A DNA stretch of 64,000 nucleotides from Pelodera strongyloides. Lineage: Eukaryota; Nematoda; Chromadorea; Rhabditida; Rhabditidae. Shown piece after piece: positions 38,553-49,352 of the stretch. The notes under the pieces were generated by a model. It had not been told where the DNA came from and searched no databases. It saw only the letters and a program-made list of their open reading frames with translations. Made by a program: the position numbers and the translations under genes. The DNA lies in NCBI GenBank assembly GCA_036852015.1, contig JAANDG010000348.1:90088-154087 (forward strand), read 5' to 3'. The number at the start of each line of letters is the position of its first letter. Positions within the stretch are counted from its first letter, which is position 1.

Positions 38553-41500
38553 GACTAATCTTGAAGGTTGACATCAATAAAATGGAAAAGTAACAAATAT
38601 AAATAAAAGAGTTTAGGTTGAGTGCATGCGAGCAGAAGCAATCGAAAGCCGTCGTCGGGGACAGAGCCTGCTTTAGAATGTTTATTCAGAAAACGCGAAG
38701 GACTGGGCCACGAGAGGGTCTCTCTCTTTATCTCTCTTAGTTTTCTATCTCTCTGTCCCTTTCTCTGTGTCTCTCCCTACCTATATCTCTCTGCATGTAC
38801 TCTCTCTCTCTCTCTTAGTTGTCTCTCCGTATCTCGGCTCTCTCTCTCTCTATATGACACTTTCTTTCTTTCTGTCTATCTCGCAATCTTAGGCTGAAGT
38901 CTCAAAAACCAAGAGAAAAGTCTTACTGAAAGCAGTCTACATATATTAAGTAGAGGTTACAAATGCCGAGAAATTCAGGGACAGAGTGATAGAGTGAGAG
39001 ATAAGTAAAAGTTATGGTTTAGAAAAGCTATCCAGCATGTGCATGAGAGAGGTACAGAGAAGAAATCACAGAGACAGACAGAGAAGAGATAGAGAGACAG
39101 AGATATCGCGAGATGAGAGAGCAATAGAGGAGAGGAGCTACAGCTTGGAGAGGAATAACCTGACCAAACTTTTGACCAACTACAGATGCCCCTGTGGTTC
39201 ACTCCGCGGAAAATTATAAAATGTTTAGCATGTACACCTGCAGACAGCTCGAAACTGTGGTAAAATAACGTCCAGTGTTTTCAATCCATTTCGAAACGTA
39301 CATTTCAGCTTGTTCGATAAATATTAACGACGCTTGATTCATGATTTTACGATTGATTCGGTCCCTTTTAGTGTGGTAACAAATACGAGGTTTTGCTTTG
39401 TTTATAGCGATATAACTGACGCTTTTTGAAACTTATGTTTGACAACAGCATTTCCCTACTTTGTATGCAAATGAATATAAGTGGGATAAAAATCGCGCAG
39501 TAGTTGCATGCACTACATGATAATACAGCATCCGCATACGTGTCAAAATTAGCTGTTATCCTGTTTTAACTTGCAATTCTGCACTTTAAATCTATTCAAT
39601 AGACCATATGTGAACTGGAGGGCTCATGAACTCGTGATTTCTAACGCAAAAAAAGAACATAATTTGAAGATTGTTTGAAATTTTGAAATTCAAAATAAAA
39701 AAATGACGAACACGGTTATGAACTATGAGTACTTCGCGTGTTAAATTGCCCAACAAAATAAAATTTTATAAAATAAAAACCTTGTGGCTGGTCCACTTTG
39801 TGCATTTTCTTGTACATATTTCTGTACCAGGTCGACATGTCGTAGTCGTTCCACGGACGTTTTTCCATCAAACCCTCATCATCTGGAAACGTTTTTAAAG
39901 ATTAAAAGCGGTATAACAGCTGTGCAACTGCATCCCAATGTACTGTATGTAATTTGTACCCTTCCGGCTCATTGTTCTACGGGCATAGACATTGCGCGTA
40001 CAATACATGGGAATGCAGTTCGTTTCACAAACACTGCGCTCTGAAGTCTGTAGAAAATCATAATCAACAATCGTTCACGATCGAACCATAATTTTTAATT
40101 AAATATAAAACTACAAACTACAATTTACATAATAATTCGAACTACAAAATACGGAAGGAAGTCGATTTCTCGGATTCATTATAAGAATGAAACAAAAGAA
40201 GCCGCCTTTCACTGCGGGTATATGTATCATGATATGAAAGTGCAGATAGTCGAGAAATAGTATGCGAATTATAGAGAAACAGACGAGAAAAATCCAAATA
40301 GTATGCAAATTAAGGAGACGCAGGCAAGGAAAATCCAGTGCAAATAATAAGCCCAGAAAGAATAAGAAAGAAAGGGAAAGAAGACCCGAAGAACAGCTGA
40401 GCCCCGCCGATTTCTAGATCCTGAATAGATGTATGCAAATCAGATGCTGGACGAGTGCCAAGAATGTGTTGATCATGAATTACAATTTACAATATCGTAG
40501 TTTGGAGTTGAGCCTTTCTGCGTGTTTCTAGCACAATATTTATGAGAACTTGTGTTTTGTGTAGAGCATGGTTTTATTTAGACAACATCCATTGCGCCTG
40601 GAACCAATAAATTAAAAGATAATACCTGTGCTCTGCGCATCTTGCGTGTTCCGGCTATTTTCCTCAAATCCGCTGTCGTTAGTCGCGTTTGAATATGTTT
40701 GTGCCACTCGTGCGCCGCCAGGTACTGGCGATACGAGCGAGGCCTGAATGTGCGCGGATGAGTTGCGTAAGAGCGAAAAAGAGCGGCCTGTTTTTTGAAA
40801 TATGACGGACATCTGCGTTGCAAAGTGTTTAATTTATTTACATATGGAAATACAGTTATCCAAAATCCGTTTCAAAACCCGGATGTTATACCGCTTTAAT
40901 TTAATAAGTAACAGGACGCATCATAATAGGGAATGGCTGTTGCCGAAAGCGTTTTCCTGCAGTTCAACATTAGGCTAGAGGTTCTTCACGATATTCACTA
41001 TTTCAACAAAACGTATACTGTTTTTCACGTACATTTGCCTTATAATGGAATGTCAAGTCATAGTCATAAGGCAAATGTGCACGCCTTTGTGCACCGGCCG
41101 CGTGCGGTTGCACTCTCCGCGTTTCCCGCCAAAAAATGCCCGTCATTATTGATCCTACTATCACACCAATTTCTCGACCTGATGCTTCAATTCGCCAGAT
41201 TATTCAATCCACTATCACCCAATTATTCGCTGAACTGAAGACCTTCGTTCATGAAGAAATCACGGAAGCTTTCTGCCGAAACGAACTCAAGGATCACTTC
41301 GTGATCTTGAACTTGGAGGAAAACGATCGGGTGAGTAATGAGTTTGATATTATATCCAAAATCATGTCTCTTTCTAAATGCTCACCCGATTCGTTTAACA
41401 TTGTTGGTCGTGTGGGCAAGCCTAAAAAGACCCCCAGGCCTATTCTCTGTTCAATGAAACCTGGTTTCCGTGTTCCGTTTTTTAAGGATCTTGCTGACAA

Positions 41501-44500
41501 GATGAAGAAATGCCCCGAACTCGCTCATCTGAATGTTCGCCGTGCTGAAACCCCGAAACCGCGCCATGAAGGTTTCCTCCTTCGGCAAGAAGCTCGTCTA
41601 CGTGCCCAATCCAAGGAAGAACTCGTTACGTCACCGCGACCTTTGACCTCACCGACAATTCAACAAGCGCGCGAGGATAATTTTTGTCAATTGTCCCCTG
41701 TTCTGTCGCAATTGCCCGAAGATAATGAGTCAATTGTTGAAACCAATCAATCTTTCAAATCGAATGTTTCTGATAGTGAGGAGTGCGATGATACAACTAA
41801 TATGGAAATTGAAAACTTTGCTAAAGGACTTAAAGAAGTCGTAGAAAAATTAAACAACTTTTATAGTAACCGTTGATAGTATTCAGTCATGTTTTGTTAT
41901 ACGTATAGAAGTACAAACAAGTTTATACAGTTTTGAAATATTTCCGAACTTTCCACCTTTGTTGGTGTGTGCTGAAAAGCTAATAAATGTTCAAATGTTC
42001 AAATGTTCAAATAATAAGGCAAATTAAATATATATATATATATATAAATACACAAATAAAATAAATAAAAGTTCACTAACCCGTCCTCGTCTAATCGTTC
42101 CATAGTGGTCGGCATTGTTCGAACTGTAAGCATTGAATAAAGAAGGTGATCGCGAACTAGACTCCAAATCCATGGCTGTTGTTCCGTTATTTGAATCTGG
42201 AAACAAATCGTCTTTTGATAAACACGTTTGACACTCTTCAACACTCTTGAACATCATTGAACACTCTTTGACATCGTGGGACACACTTGTCCAAGAATTA
42301 ACTAATTTTTTGTATCAGCATGTAGTTCGGTGGTAAATTACAGTATAAAACACGACGTATCTCATACGCCCAATTTTGCTAATTTAAATAATCGAGTTGA
42401 GAAAAAAGAAGATAAGAAGATCAATTAATAGGCTTTCAATGTATGACAAATCCCTGTTTTTTGCTTTTTAGTATGGAAAAATCCACCGTATCTTGGAACT
42501 ACACGAGAATATTTACAGTCATCGTAGCCACGGGGCCATTTTTTCAAGCGTGCATGCACCGAAGTGCTGGTGGATATGGAAGCGAAACACACGGTGTTTT
42601 GCATGCATTGAAACCATATAAGAAATTTGCTCTTTCAAAGTATCAAGTCCATAAAAAGCAAGAGCCATTTAGCAACAAGAGATTATCTCATTAGAAAAAA
42701 TACGTTTCAACCTACGCTTATCCATGTGCTACTATGAAACTGATGATGGACGGTTGGTAGTGACAGGGTGGAATTCATGGAATGCATAACATAATTGAAT
42801 TGAATTGAATAACTACCGTGCGACGGCTCTTCTGGGATTCGATCAAAAATCACAGGCGTCAGGCGCGCGTGCTGCACGTTCGGCGGCGCTGCGGTGAAAG
42901 AGCGTGCGAGCGCGGGCTCAGCGCGGGTTAACGCAACCAGTTCGGACATAGCTGAGGATCTGGAAAGTTTACGTTGATACAGTTTTTACGTATTCCTAGC
43001 TATTGCGGAAAGGGCAACTAACCGCTACACGTGTTTCATAATATAGTATATGAATGAACAAATGTTGTCTGTCTGTGTGTTTGATTGGGAAGATACACGT
43101 TACGCTCGAAAGCGGCAATTGAAGGCCTCAGGCTGAGATTTCTGTTTTCATAAGAACCAAGATTGAACTTCTTCTACCTGACAGAATCCGTATCGTTGAA
43201 GTCAAAAGACATCGGCGTATTCAATTCATCGTGAGAAATTGGATGAAAATGCACCGGTGTGACAGGCTTCGGAAGGGGGCGTGGTGGCATCTAAAATATG
43301 AGAACTAGGAGAACAGCTTAAGGTGCCGGCGGCAACATGGCACCATTCCCGCACACTCATAGTTGAGCGAGAGCAACGCAGCGCGAGCGAAGGATTTTCA
43401 AGTCTTACTATTCTGCAGTGTGGTGTGTTTACCTAAATGTGCGGTTTAGGACCAACTCGTCGCTTGATCAAATTGTAAGCAATACATTAGACGATTCGAG
43501 AAACTGGCATCATATGATGTAATCGAAGACCTTTTGAAATACTATTACCTTCGCGAACATAGTATTGCCCTGCGCAGTCTGCGTCTCATCTCGTTCACGT
43601 TCACTCTCGGCGGTTTCGTAGGAGTTTCCAAACCTATTCTGTGGTTCTGAATGTTTTCCAATTTCGTTCATATTCTCATCGTTTCTCTTTGCAAATGGAT
43701 TTGTTGATTGGGCAATTAATCCACGAGTTTGATGTCTCACAGCTTGATCATAACCATTTGTAGTTTGATGTTCGTAGTTTGTAGTTTGATCATTTCTATT
43801 GCCAGGACCCGCGGCAATTGTTCCACTGTGAAACGCTGACACCGATTGATCCAAGAGATCATTAAGCTGTTCAATATCCGAGTCCAAATTATCCGGTGCA
43901 CCATAAGGCTGTCGAGGTGCCGTCTCCGTGGATTCAGCGTGTTTCTTCGTTAAAGTGTTATCGTTCTGATCCGAACTAGGCAGAATATTCCCAGAATGTT
44001 GGCTGATGAGCGAATTCACCGAATCTTGCATAACATCTGGTGGTGAGCTTGTTGACATAGACCAATTGCATGGTGGCGTGGTATAATGAATGTTAGCAGT
44101 TGATATATCGGACTGGGTGCTTGACACAGTGCTACCGACGGCGCTACTGTAGCAACTGCTAGACGATGGTGAATGAGGTCGTGAAGTAAAAGAGTAAGCG
44201 GAGTTGGGGCTCGTAACGGAGCTTGAAAGGGGCGTGGTTATAATAGACGCCTTGGAAGGTGTATACAGGTCGGACTGTGAATTGCCAACGTCGACGAAAT
44301 GAGGTTGCAATTGAGTTTGATTGGATATCAGCGACGAAGTCAGCGGTTGGGACAGCGTTGGCGTTTGTGTTTCCTGCCTGCTAGCTGCCCGCCAGCTAAC
44401 TGGAGTGCGGTTTTCCTGAAAATATTTATTAATAATAATAAGGTAGGGTTCAACTGCGAGCTTTAATATTATGCAATGGGTGTTCACTCCCGAATGCTCC

Positions 44501-47500
44501 CGAATGTCAAATTACACAGACTTCATCATTTTTCTTCAATGGTCTCTTATATAAGCGGTTCCTCGCTGTGTCACTTTGAGATTGTGTGTCAAACGGTGTC
44601 ACTTTGTGATGAATGTGGAATACCTGTCGTGGCGGAAGTCCTACCGGAGTGTGTACTCCCCTTGACGTGGGTGACGGTGTTCGGGAGGAATCATTTCTTT
44701 GTCCAGTTTTGGGAGAATTTGTCAATCGAGACTGATGTTGAACAGCGCCACCGAAGAGGCGTCTAAACATTATTTTATTATATAAATAAAAGAGTTTACT
44801 TGGTCTTTTGTTTGTGTGAACGAAACAAAAATTAGAATATCTAAGAGGCAATAAAAGGAGAATCGGAGCCGAGTGTTAAGCAATCGAAGTCGAACCTTTC
44901 ACGATTTTTCAAGATGTTTCACACAAGTGTGCTCGCTTTTCCTGCATCTTAAGAAAGTCGCCTCAGGCGGCGATAGCCGTCTGGTTTTATTATTCGAATC
45001 TTCATTTGTACCATAATACATACGACCGAAAATGCAAAATTACACTTTTGTTATATACGGTGACGCCAATAGGAACTAACCATAAGCACAAAATCCACAC
45101 AGAGAAAGAAGAAAGAAAAACAAGATCAATAACCAACCTCGAGTAACTCGGTGAGTATGTCGGATCGGCAAAACCATTATTGGAAAGTCCGGGGTGAACT
45201 CCGTGTCGGAAATTGTGAGACAACGAAGATGGTGGCTTCTGGGAAGCAGTGACACTGTTGATAAAACTGTCAGCCACGGACTTCTTCGGTTTTGGCTGAA
45301 ATTGTGCGGTAGGTGAGCTGCTTTTTTAAAAAGTTAACTGTAATCAGAGGCCCGGTTCCTTCTCATACGATAACCACTGAATCCGTCCAAGTGTGTTAAT
45401 AATGTGTTAAAGCGAAATGCTAGCTCCTTTGGAAAAATTTGTATATGATAAGCAAATCCTATGTATCATATGCTAATTTTGTACGATTGCCGTGGACGAT
45501 CGTACAAAATTAGCATAGGATACATAGGATTTGTGATCATATGCAAATTTTCCAAAGGGGCTAGCATTTCGCTTTAATAATAATCTCTTTTATTATGCAT
45601 TCTTCGAAAATAATATAATATATGAAACGATCAACGAGATCAACGAAATTTCAGTACACCTTTTAAAGCAGTATTGTAGATTGTAATTACTTTGGGAACT
45701 TTGCATATGACACGAATATCCTATGTATCTTATGCAAATTACTGGTGCCCGTCCGAGGCTTCCGGTACCATGTCGTACGTAAATTTACCGGATTTTGTAA
45801 ATTAGAGTTGTAACTAAAATGCTACTAAAAACTATACCTGAACAGCACTCGGTGGTGGTACCCCTTGGTAGTATGCACCGGGATTTGCTGGACCATCAAG
45901 TACCCTGAATTTTTAGAGATTTTTTTAAACAAAGAATGTCTTGCTACGTCTTATTCTGTGGAAGAATTACACCTGGCACTACAATACTGTGCAGCCTATT
46001 ACCATCAAACCCAGGTACACACTCACGCACACATACACACACATACACACACGCGCACACACACTCACACTCTCACATACGCCCACATATATATACACAC
46101 ATGTCACACGCACCCATACACACACAAACCCGCATGCACACACGCACATAGACATAGGTGCACACACGCACACATATATATACACATGTCGGATTTGCAA
46201 CTGCATCCTCACCTTCCCAAATGAGGTTTCGTCGAATTGTCCTGTTCTAGTCGAGACTTCAACACGCTCATCTCACTAAATATTCATTTGTTTTAAGTTT
46301 CAGTAAATATACTTTTTCCTGTTTATCAGCCTAGTACCTAGAAGGGAATACAAATTCTGAAATCTCCGATATGGTCCGTTCACATCACCCATATCGAACT
46401 TGCGGGTTTTTTTAGGTAGCACATATGCATCCGATTTTTGAATGAGCATATATTGAATTTTTCAACAATAATCGGGCACATGGCGAGTTTCCACTTCCCT
46501 AATTGCCACGCAAGTACGATAAAAATTACTCAGAAGTTTGCATCAGATACCTCGGAGTTTCACGTCCACCATTCTGTTGTGTTTGTGGCTGTTGAAGACT
46601 TCTCTGACGGGAACCATTTCCCGTTGGCACAGGGGATTTTACCTGAAAAGCGGGATAAAGGAATAAACATCCGAGCATTAGAATATGGCTGGATGTCACG
46701 GATGTTTCGGATGTCGGGAATGTTTTTTGGATGTTCTTAGTTCTTGTGTGTCTCTGGATGTTTTGGATGTCACAGATGTTTGTAGATGTCACATATGTTT
46801 TTGGTTGTTTTAGATGTCTTAAGCAGTAAGCCGAATGAAAATAAAACTATCAAAGAGACTCTGACACCGATCCAAACGACCGTCACGGCTAAATAAAAAA
46901 GACTACGAGTAATTATGGCGCAATGCGATAAAGTAAATTAGTTTTACTTTGTGCCCTTCTGGCGCATACCTCCAATCTACCGCTCAGATGCTGCGTCAAT
47001 TCGGCGACACTCCTGCGCCCCGGCACCTCGACGGTTCCTTGAGCGCCTCCCGCGTTACCAACCTCGCACCGCATTCCCCACTGTTGGGGCTGAGGCGATG
47101 GTTGTTCACGAGCTTGTTGATATTGAACTTGGGAGAGCTAAATGTAAAATCCATAAGAAAAAAAATAGAAAATAGTATGCTGAAATGCTAGTGACTCACG
47201 AAAGACTCACGATAAAAATAGTAACAAAAAGCGCGTTACCCTTCAAATTTGAAAAAAATCTTTAAAAAAAATAAAACAAGAATAAATCAGTGAGAATAGA
47301 TCATGATCAATTAGGGACAAAGTGTTTACACAGTTTACAGCGTATCCTGGGTCCTAGGCCCTAGGCCTAGGTGCTCAGTTTTAGGTTTTCCAAAACCCAG
47401 CCAGTGATTGCCTAAGCTCATTCCCTCGCCTTACCCCTTTGTACCATTCGGTGCTTTTTAAATTTCCCAAAGCGCCCCAAAAATTCAACTCGAACAGACT

Positions 47501-48392
47501 TTTAGTGCAGACATAGCGGCAGGTGTTGCAAAAAAATGCGTTTTTTTTCTTCAAAGCTCGTCGGAGATTTTGAAATTCAATGAGTGCCTTTGTATTGTAT
47601 ATTCGAAATGGGGAAAGTTATAAAATACAACTTCGGAAAGTAATTTCACTAAAATAACTACGGAAGAATATCATCAAAGGTCAGCTAGAATCGAGAATAT
47701 GGATGATTGTTCAGTATTATTTTTATTTTTTATGCTTGCCTGAGGAAAAAAATTACATAGAAATACATAATCACCTCTTTCGTCTCTTTGTTCTTTAATC
47801 TATTATGTGCTCTTCGATAAGAATACTAAAATTATACAAAAAAAATCGAGTTTACATTATCTGCAATAAATTCTATGCTGTATGCTATAGGTAGCTCCGT
47901 TCTCACATAGGTACTAGACCATAACAATGCGTACACACAGCGGTAGTTTAGCGGTAATTTGGTTTACAACTGTTCGCCGCATATAATTAGTATGCTACTG
48001 TTGTTGCCGTTTAGGACGTAAATATTTATTTCTATAAACCTAGGTCATTATTTTAAATGTTACTGTAAATGAGGACAATAACGGGCACTAAACGCTAAAA
48101 CCTTATTTTTGTACAAGTATTGCATAAAAAAAAGTTTTAGAAGTTAGAAAGAAACATAAAAAGGATAATTTTAAGAAAAAAACACTGGGAATTGCAAACT
48201 AAAACCTTGGAAACGAGTACGGCAGTGGGTACAAATGTTGAATCAAAATCAGATAATTATCAAGCTGATAAATAATACTCAATTAATCAACATCAGAAAA
48301 AAATCATAAAAACAACTGACCTGTTTTTGAACAATTTTATCCAGTTCCCTTGGACCGAAGCCAAATGGGCGGAGCTCATCATCCTCCTCCAT
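28586..48392 (-). CDS. sorb-1: sorb-1: sorbin/vinexin (SORBS/CAP) adaptor, 26 coding exons, 1312 aa
   Basis: Exons in transcript order: 48392-48321, 47137-46970, 46642-46551, 45904-45838, 45295-45138, 44762-44624, 44415-43549, 43290-43178, 42959-42817, 42196-42081, 40743-40626, 39882-39781, 36998-36936, 36698-36597, 35429-35240, 34168-34056, 33806-33684, 33170-33052, 32348-32236, 31811-31697, 31258-31169, 30949-30849, 30652-30566, 30039-29641, 28973-28867, 28647-28586. They total 3939 nt and all junction phases agree. The protein starts [14 protein letters not shown] and has a Ser/Thr/Gln-rich N-terminal half (an 867-nt exon encodes 289 residues of it). Then come a SoHo region (about 685-740), a coiled coil (about 875-955) and three SH3 domains (about 980-1031, 1038-1095, 1257-1312), the family's order. 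SORBS proteins link actin and adhesion complexes; the nematode orthologue is associated with muscle attachment structures. The start is preceded by a TTTTCTAG acceptor, so trans-splicing or an upstream exon is possible. An ATG at 44770 could start a shorter form. Confidence 0.93.
30056..30235. mobile_element. MITE, family B, beside the exon-24 acceptor of sorb-1
   Basis: Termini TTAACGCGAAATACCGGCAG and ACCGGTTGGTATTTCGCTTT, interior as in other family B copies. On the minus strand its end lies only about 14 bases from the acceptor at 30040-30042. Confidence 0.8.
30715..30800. repeat. MITE fragment with TTAAAGCGG end
   Basis: Begins TTAAAGCGGTATTGAACGTA and carries ATGCAAATTTGTGTGCA, similar to the left half of family C. 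The other end is not recognisable. Confidence 0.35.
31026..31153. repeat. Degenerate family C MITE
   Basis: Right half shows GTGCATGGGAATTCAGCGTT and CCAAAACCGGCCGTTATGTG. It lies just beside sorb-1 exon 31169-31258. Confidence 0.4.
31475..31680 (-). repeat. tRNA-like SINE candidate
   Basis: On the minus strand GGCTCAGTCG (A-box-like) is followed about 65 bases later by GGATCGATCC (B-box-like, two mismatches to GGTTCGAANCC). The GC-rich DNA between and after is unlike the intron around it. The box spacing suits a long-variable-arm (type II) tRNA ancestor. Arms do not form a clean cloverleaf, so it is not a working tRNA gene. It lies in a sorb-1 intron, same strand. Confidence 0.4.
31869..31934 (-). 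pseudogene. Relic duplicate of a sorb-1 coiled-coil exon
   Basis: About 66 bases match the end of the exon at 33052-33118 at roughly 88% identity and keep its frame ([20 protein letters not shown]) and its GGATAT-GTGT donor. It lies in the intron between the two SH3-1 exons. Including it through the nearby CATCCAG acceptor would shift the frame of the next exon, so I call it a decayed duplicate, not an alternative exon. Confidence 0.65.
33052..34168 (-). other. sorb-1: sorb-1 coiled-coil exons
   Basis: Exons 34168-34056, 33806-33684 and 33170-33052 encode charged helical sequence, including [18 protein letters not shown] and [18 protein letters not shown], with heptad-like leucines. The first of these exons uses an unusual TGCAAG acceptor, but it is the only choice that keeps the phase with the GC-rich exon at 35240-35429. 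Confidence 0.8.
34452..34627. mobile_element. MITE, family B
   Basis: Ends TTAAAGCGATATACCGGCC and CCGGCCGGTATTTTGCTTTA, interior TTATGCAAATGAACATAAAT shared with other copies; lies in a sorb-1 intron. Confidence 0.8.
34928..35092. mobile_element. MITE, family B, short left end
   Basis: AATACCGGCCGATTTTTACA at left and ACCGGTGTTTCGCTTTAA at right; internal AAAAAATCGAGCTGAATTCG matches the family. Some 300 bases from the previous copy. Confidence 0.7.
37316..37500. mobile_element. MITE, family C
   Basis: AAAGCGGTATAACAGCAAGT at left and ATCGGTTGTTATAACGCTT at right, with internal TGGGCATGGGAATGTAATC. In a sorb-1 intron. Confidence 0.65.
37739..37875. repeat. CT-rich microsatellite
   Basis: Imperfect (CT)n in a sorb-1 intron; adjacent frames are artefacts of it. 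Confidence 0.9.
38225..38367. mobile_element. MITE, family E (TIR CCTGAGGCCATATTCACC)
   Basis: Ends CTGAGGTCATATTCACC and GGTGAATATGGCCTCAGG are inverted. The interior AATTCCCCGTCTTTTTCTCT and ATTAGAATG are shared, in opposite orientation, with 54349-54482. Confidence 0.7.
38516..38550. repeat. (AT)n microsatellite
   Basis: Pure AT dinucleotides in a sorb-1 intron. Confidence 0.95.
38715..38885. repeat. CT-rich microsatellite
   Basis: Imperfect CT tract; a GA-rich tract at 39040-39130 is its rough complement. Confidence 0.85.
39040..39130. repeat. GA-rich microsatellite
   Basis: Imperfect GA/GACA tract in a sorb-1 intron. Confidence 0.8.
39401..39569. mobile_element. MITE, family C
   Basis: TTTATAGCGATATAACTGAC at left, GTTATCCTGTTTTAA at right; internal TATGCAAATGAATATAAGTG and TTGCATGCACTACATG match the family. 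Confidence 0.65.
39902..40046. mobile_element. MITE, family C, beside the SoHo-exon acceptor
   Basis: Begins TTAAAAGCGGTATAACAGCT and contains ATACATGGGAATGCAGTTCG. On the minus strand its end lies about 18 bases from the acceptor of exon 39781-39882. Confidence 0.6.
40785..40899. repeat. Family C MITE fragment
   Basis: ATCCGTTTCAAAACCCGGAT then GTTATACCGCTTTAA is a typical family C right end; the left end is eroded. Confidence 0.55.
41030..41073. repeat. Inverted repeat upstream of the LINE ORF1
   Basis: ACATTTGCCTTAT and ATAAGGCAAATGT are perfect 13-base inverted arms about 18 bases apart, 60 bases before the ORF1 start. TTTCCCGCC (an E2F-like motif) lies at 41121-41129, between this and the ATG. 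Confidence 0.5.
41136..41876 (+). CDS. LINE ORF1-like protein (246 aa, intronless), nested antisense in sorb-1
   Basis: One uninterrupted frame, ATG to TGA, lies inside the sorb-1 intron between exons 40743 and 42081. Residues about 50-160 ([17 protein letters not shown], then [17 protein letters not shown] and [14 protein letters not shown]) fit the RRM-like RNA-binding part of LINE ORF1 proteins: a short strand motif, then R-x-GK with RP, then an R-rich LR-x-EA end. The N-terminal 50 residues are helical. The C-terminal third is Ser/Glu-rich, with a last helix [16 protein letters not shown]. The stop is followed by about 110 bases, AATAAA and three TGTTCAAA units, a short-repeat tail like those of CR1-type LINEs. 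No ORF2 follows. It is probably an ORF1-only, non-autonomous retroelement copy; a captured host gene is the alternative. Confidence 0.6.
   Translation: MPVIIDPTITPISRPDASIRQIIQSTITQLFAELKTFVHEEITEAFCRNELKDHFVILNLEENDRVSNEFDIISKIMSLSKCSPDSFNIVGRVGKPKKTPRPILCSMKPGFRVPFFKDLADKMKKCPELAHLNVRRAETPKPRHEGFLLRQEARLRAQSKEELVTSPRPLTSPTIQQAREDNFCQLSPVLSQLPEDNESIVETNQSFKSNVSDSEECDDTTNMEIENFAKGLKEVVEKLNNFYSNR
41982..42011 (+). repeat. 3' end of retroelement: AATAAA and (TGTTCAAA)3
   Basis: Three perfect 8-base units directly after AATAAA mark the probable 3' terminus of the ORF1 element; an AT microsatellite (42030-42050) follows. Confidence 0.6.
45407..45577. mobile_element. Hairpin MITE, family A, copy 3
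   Basis: Palindrome from TTAAAGCGAAATGCTAGC to GCTAGCATTTCGCTTTAA in a sorb-1 intron. The centre CGATTGCCGTGGACGATCG matches copy 1. A half-related fragment lies at 45664-45735. Confidence 0.85.
46015..46190. repeat. (CA)n microsatellite
   Basis: Interrupted CA tract in a sorb-1 intron; every overlapping frame is an artefact of it. Confidence 0.95.
46685..46825. repeat. Degenerate GGATGTTT tandem repeat
   Basis: About ten imperfect units such as GGATGTTTCGGATGTC and GGATGTTTTGGATGTCAC in a sorb-1 intron. Confidence 0.6.
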
Positions 48393-48979
48393 TATATTAT
48401 TACCTAGAAAATTTTTTTGTTGAATTCGGAATTTTCCGAGATCAATTCTACCGGCCATTGCGAAAACCTGTGGAGCGACATGTGGACTATAAAATGTGAA
48501 GCGCTACTTAGAATATATAGAAGGTGCGCAGCAACTTCGTCTTATCTGCGCAGGACCCGCAAAGGGATAGTCAACTCAGTGAACCTGGCAAAAGTGTGGC
48601 GAAAGCTCAGCACTCCCTTTTCACCGAGCACCATCAAAGTTTCATATTGGAACAACTACTCACGAAAGAAAAAGCGCAGTTGATTCTTGGAATTAACGTA
48701 TCGATTTATGACAGGCAACATAATGCTCGAGGAGGAGGTGCCGAGAGTTATGAAATAATGATTACGACACCCTCACAAGCCAACGATATAGTACTTTTTT
48801 TTACGAAAAGAAAGCAGTCGTTTAGTTAAAGCCGGGAATCTTTGAAAAAAAGGGAAAAATGATGATTTTAGATGTACTAAGCCTGGGGAATTGGTCAATT
48901 GATTTGACTTTTCGAGTCAGGTGTTACACACTCCGCGGTCTCCGTCCCTCTAGTACAACGAGTGGACATCGACTAGAGA

Positions 48980-49031
48980 GGGAGTTGTAGGGAGGGAGGG
49001 AGGGAGGGAGAGAGGCAGATAGAGAGAGAGA

Positions 49032-49064
<33 letters not shown>

Positions 49065-49100
49065 GGGGAGAGAGAGAGTGAGAGAGAAAGGTAGGGAGGA
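48980..49100. repeat. GA/GGGA microsatellite
   Basis: GGGA units followed by imperfect GA, about 600 bases upstream of the sorb-1 start. Confidence 0.9.
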
Positions 49101-49287
49101 AGAGAGGGAGCTAACCAAGAGGAGGAAAATATGAAAACAGGCGGATGATCCGTGATGATAATGATTACAGCTTGAAATGAAAAATGACTAATTTTCAGTG
49201 GCGATGAAAACGGGGAAGACTGCTACGAGTGACCAATTAGAAGGGTAATGATTTAGAATATGCGTTAATCAAGTTTGGCAATTATGG

Positions 49288-49292
49288 AAAAT

Positions 49293-49338
<46 letters not shown>

Positions 49339-49352
49339 GAGAGAGGGGAGGG
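49288..49352. repeat. (GA)n microsatellite
   Basis: Nearly pure GA tract. Confidence 0.9.

Larger units (their letters stand above)
36936..39882 (-). other. sorb-1: sorb-1 SoHo-coding exons
   Basis: Two exons (39882-39781 and 36998-36936) encode [20 protein letters not shown], then [14 protein letters not shown] and [20 protein letters not shown]. The W-Y-x-x-M-x-K-x-x-H core matches the sorbin homology region, which in other animals binds flotillin in membrane rafts. The 2.8-kb intron between them contains family C and E MITEs and CT/GA tracts. Confidence 0.85.

Noticed and set aside
44476..44766. 96-codon plus frame
   Set aside because: Antisense shadow of a sorb-1 exon (44624-44762).
45865..46279. 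Frames of 71-119 codons rich in His and Thr
   Set aside because: CA microsatellite inside a sorb-1 intron.
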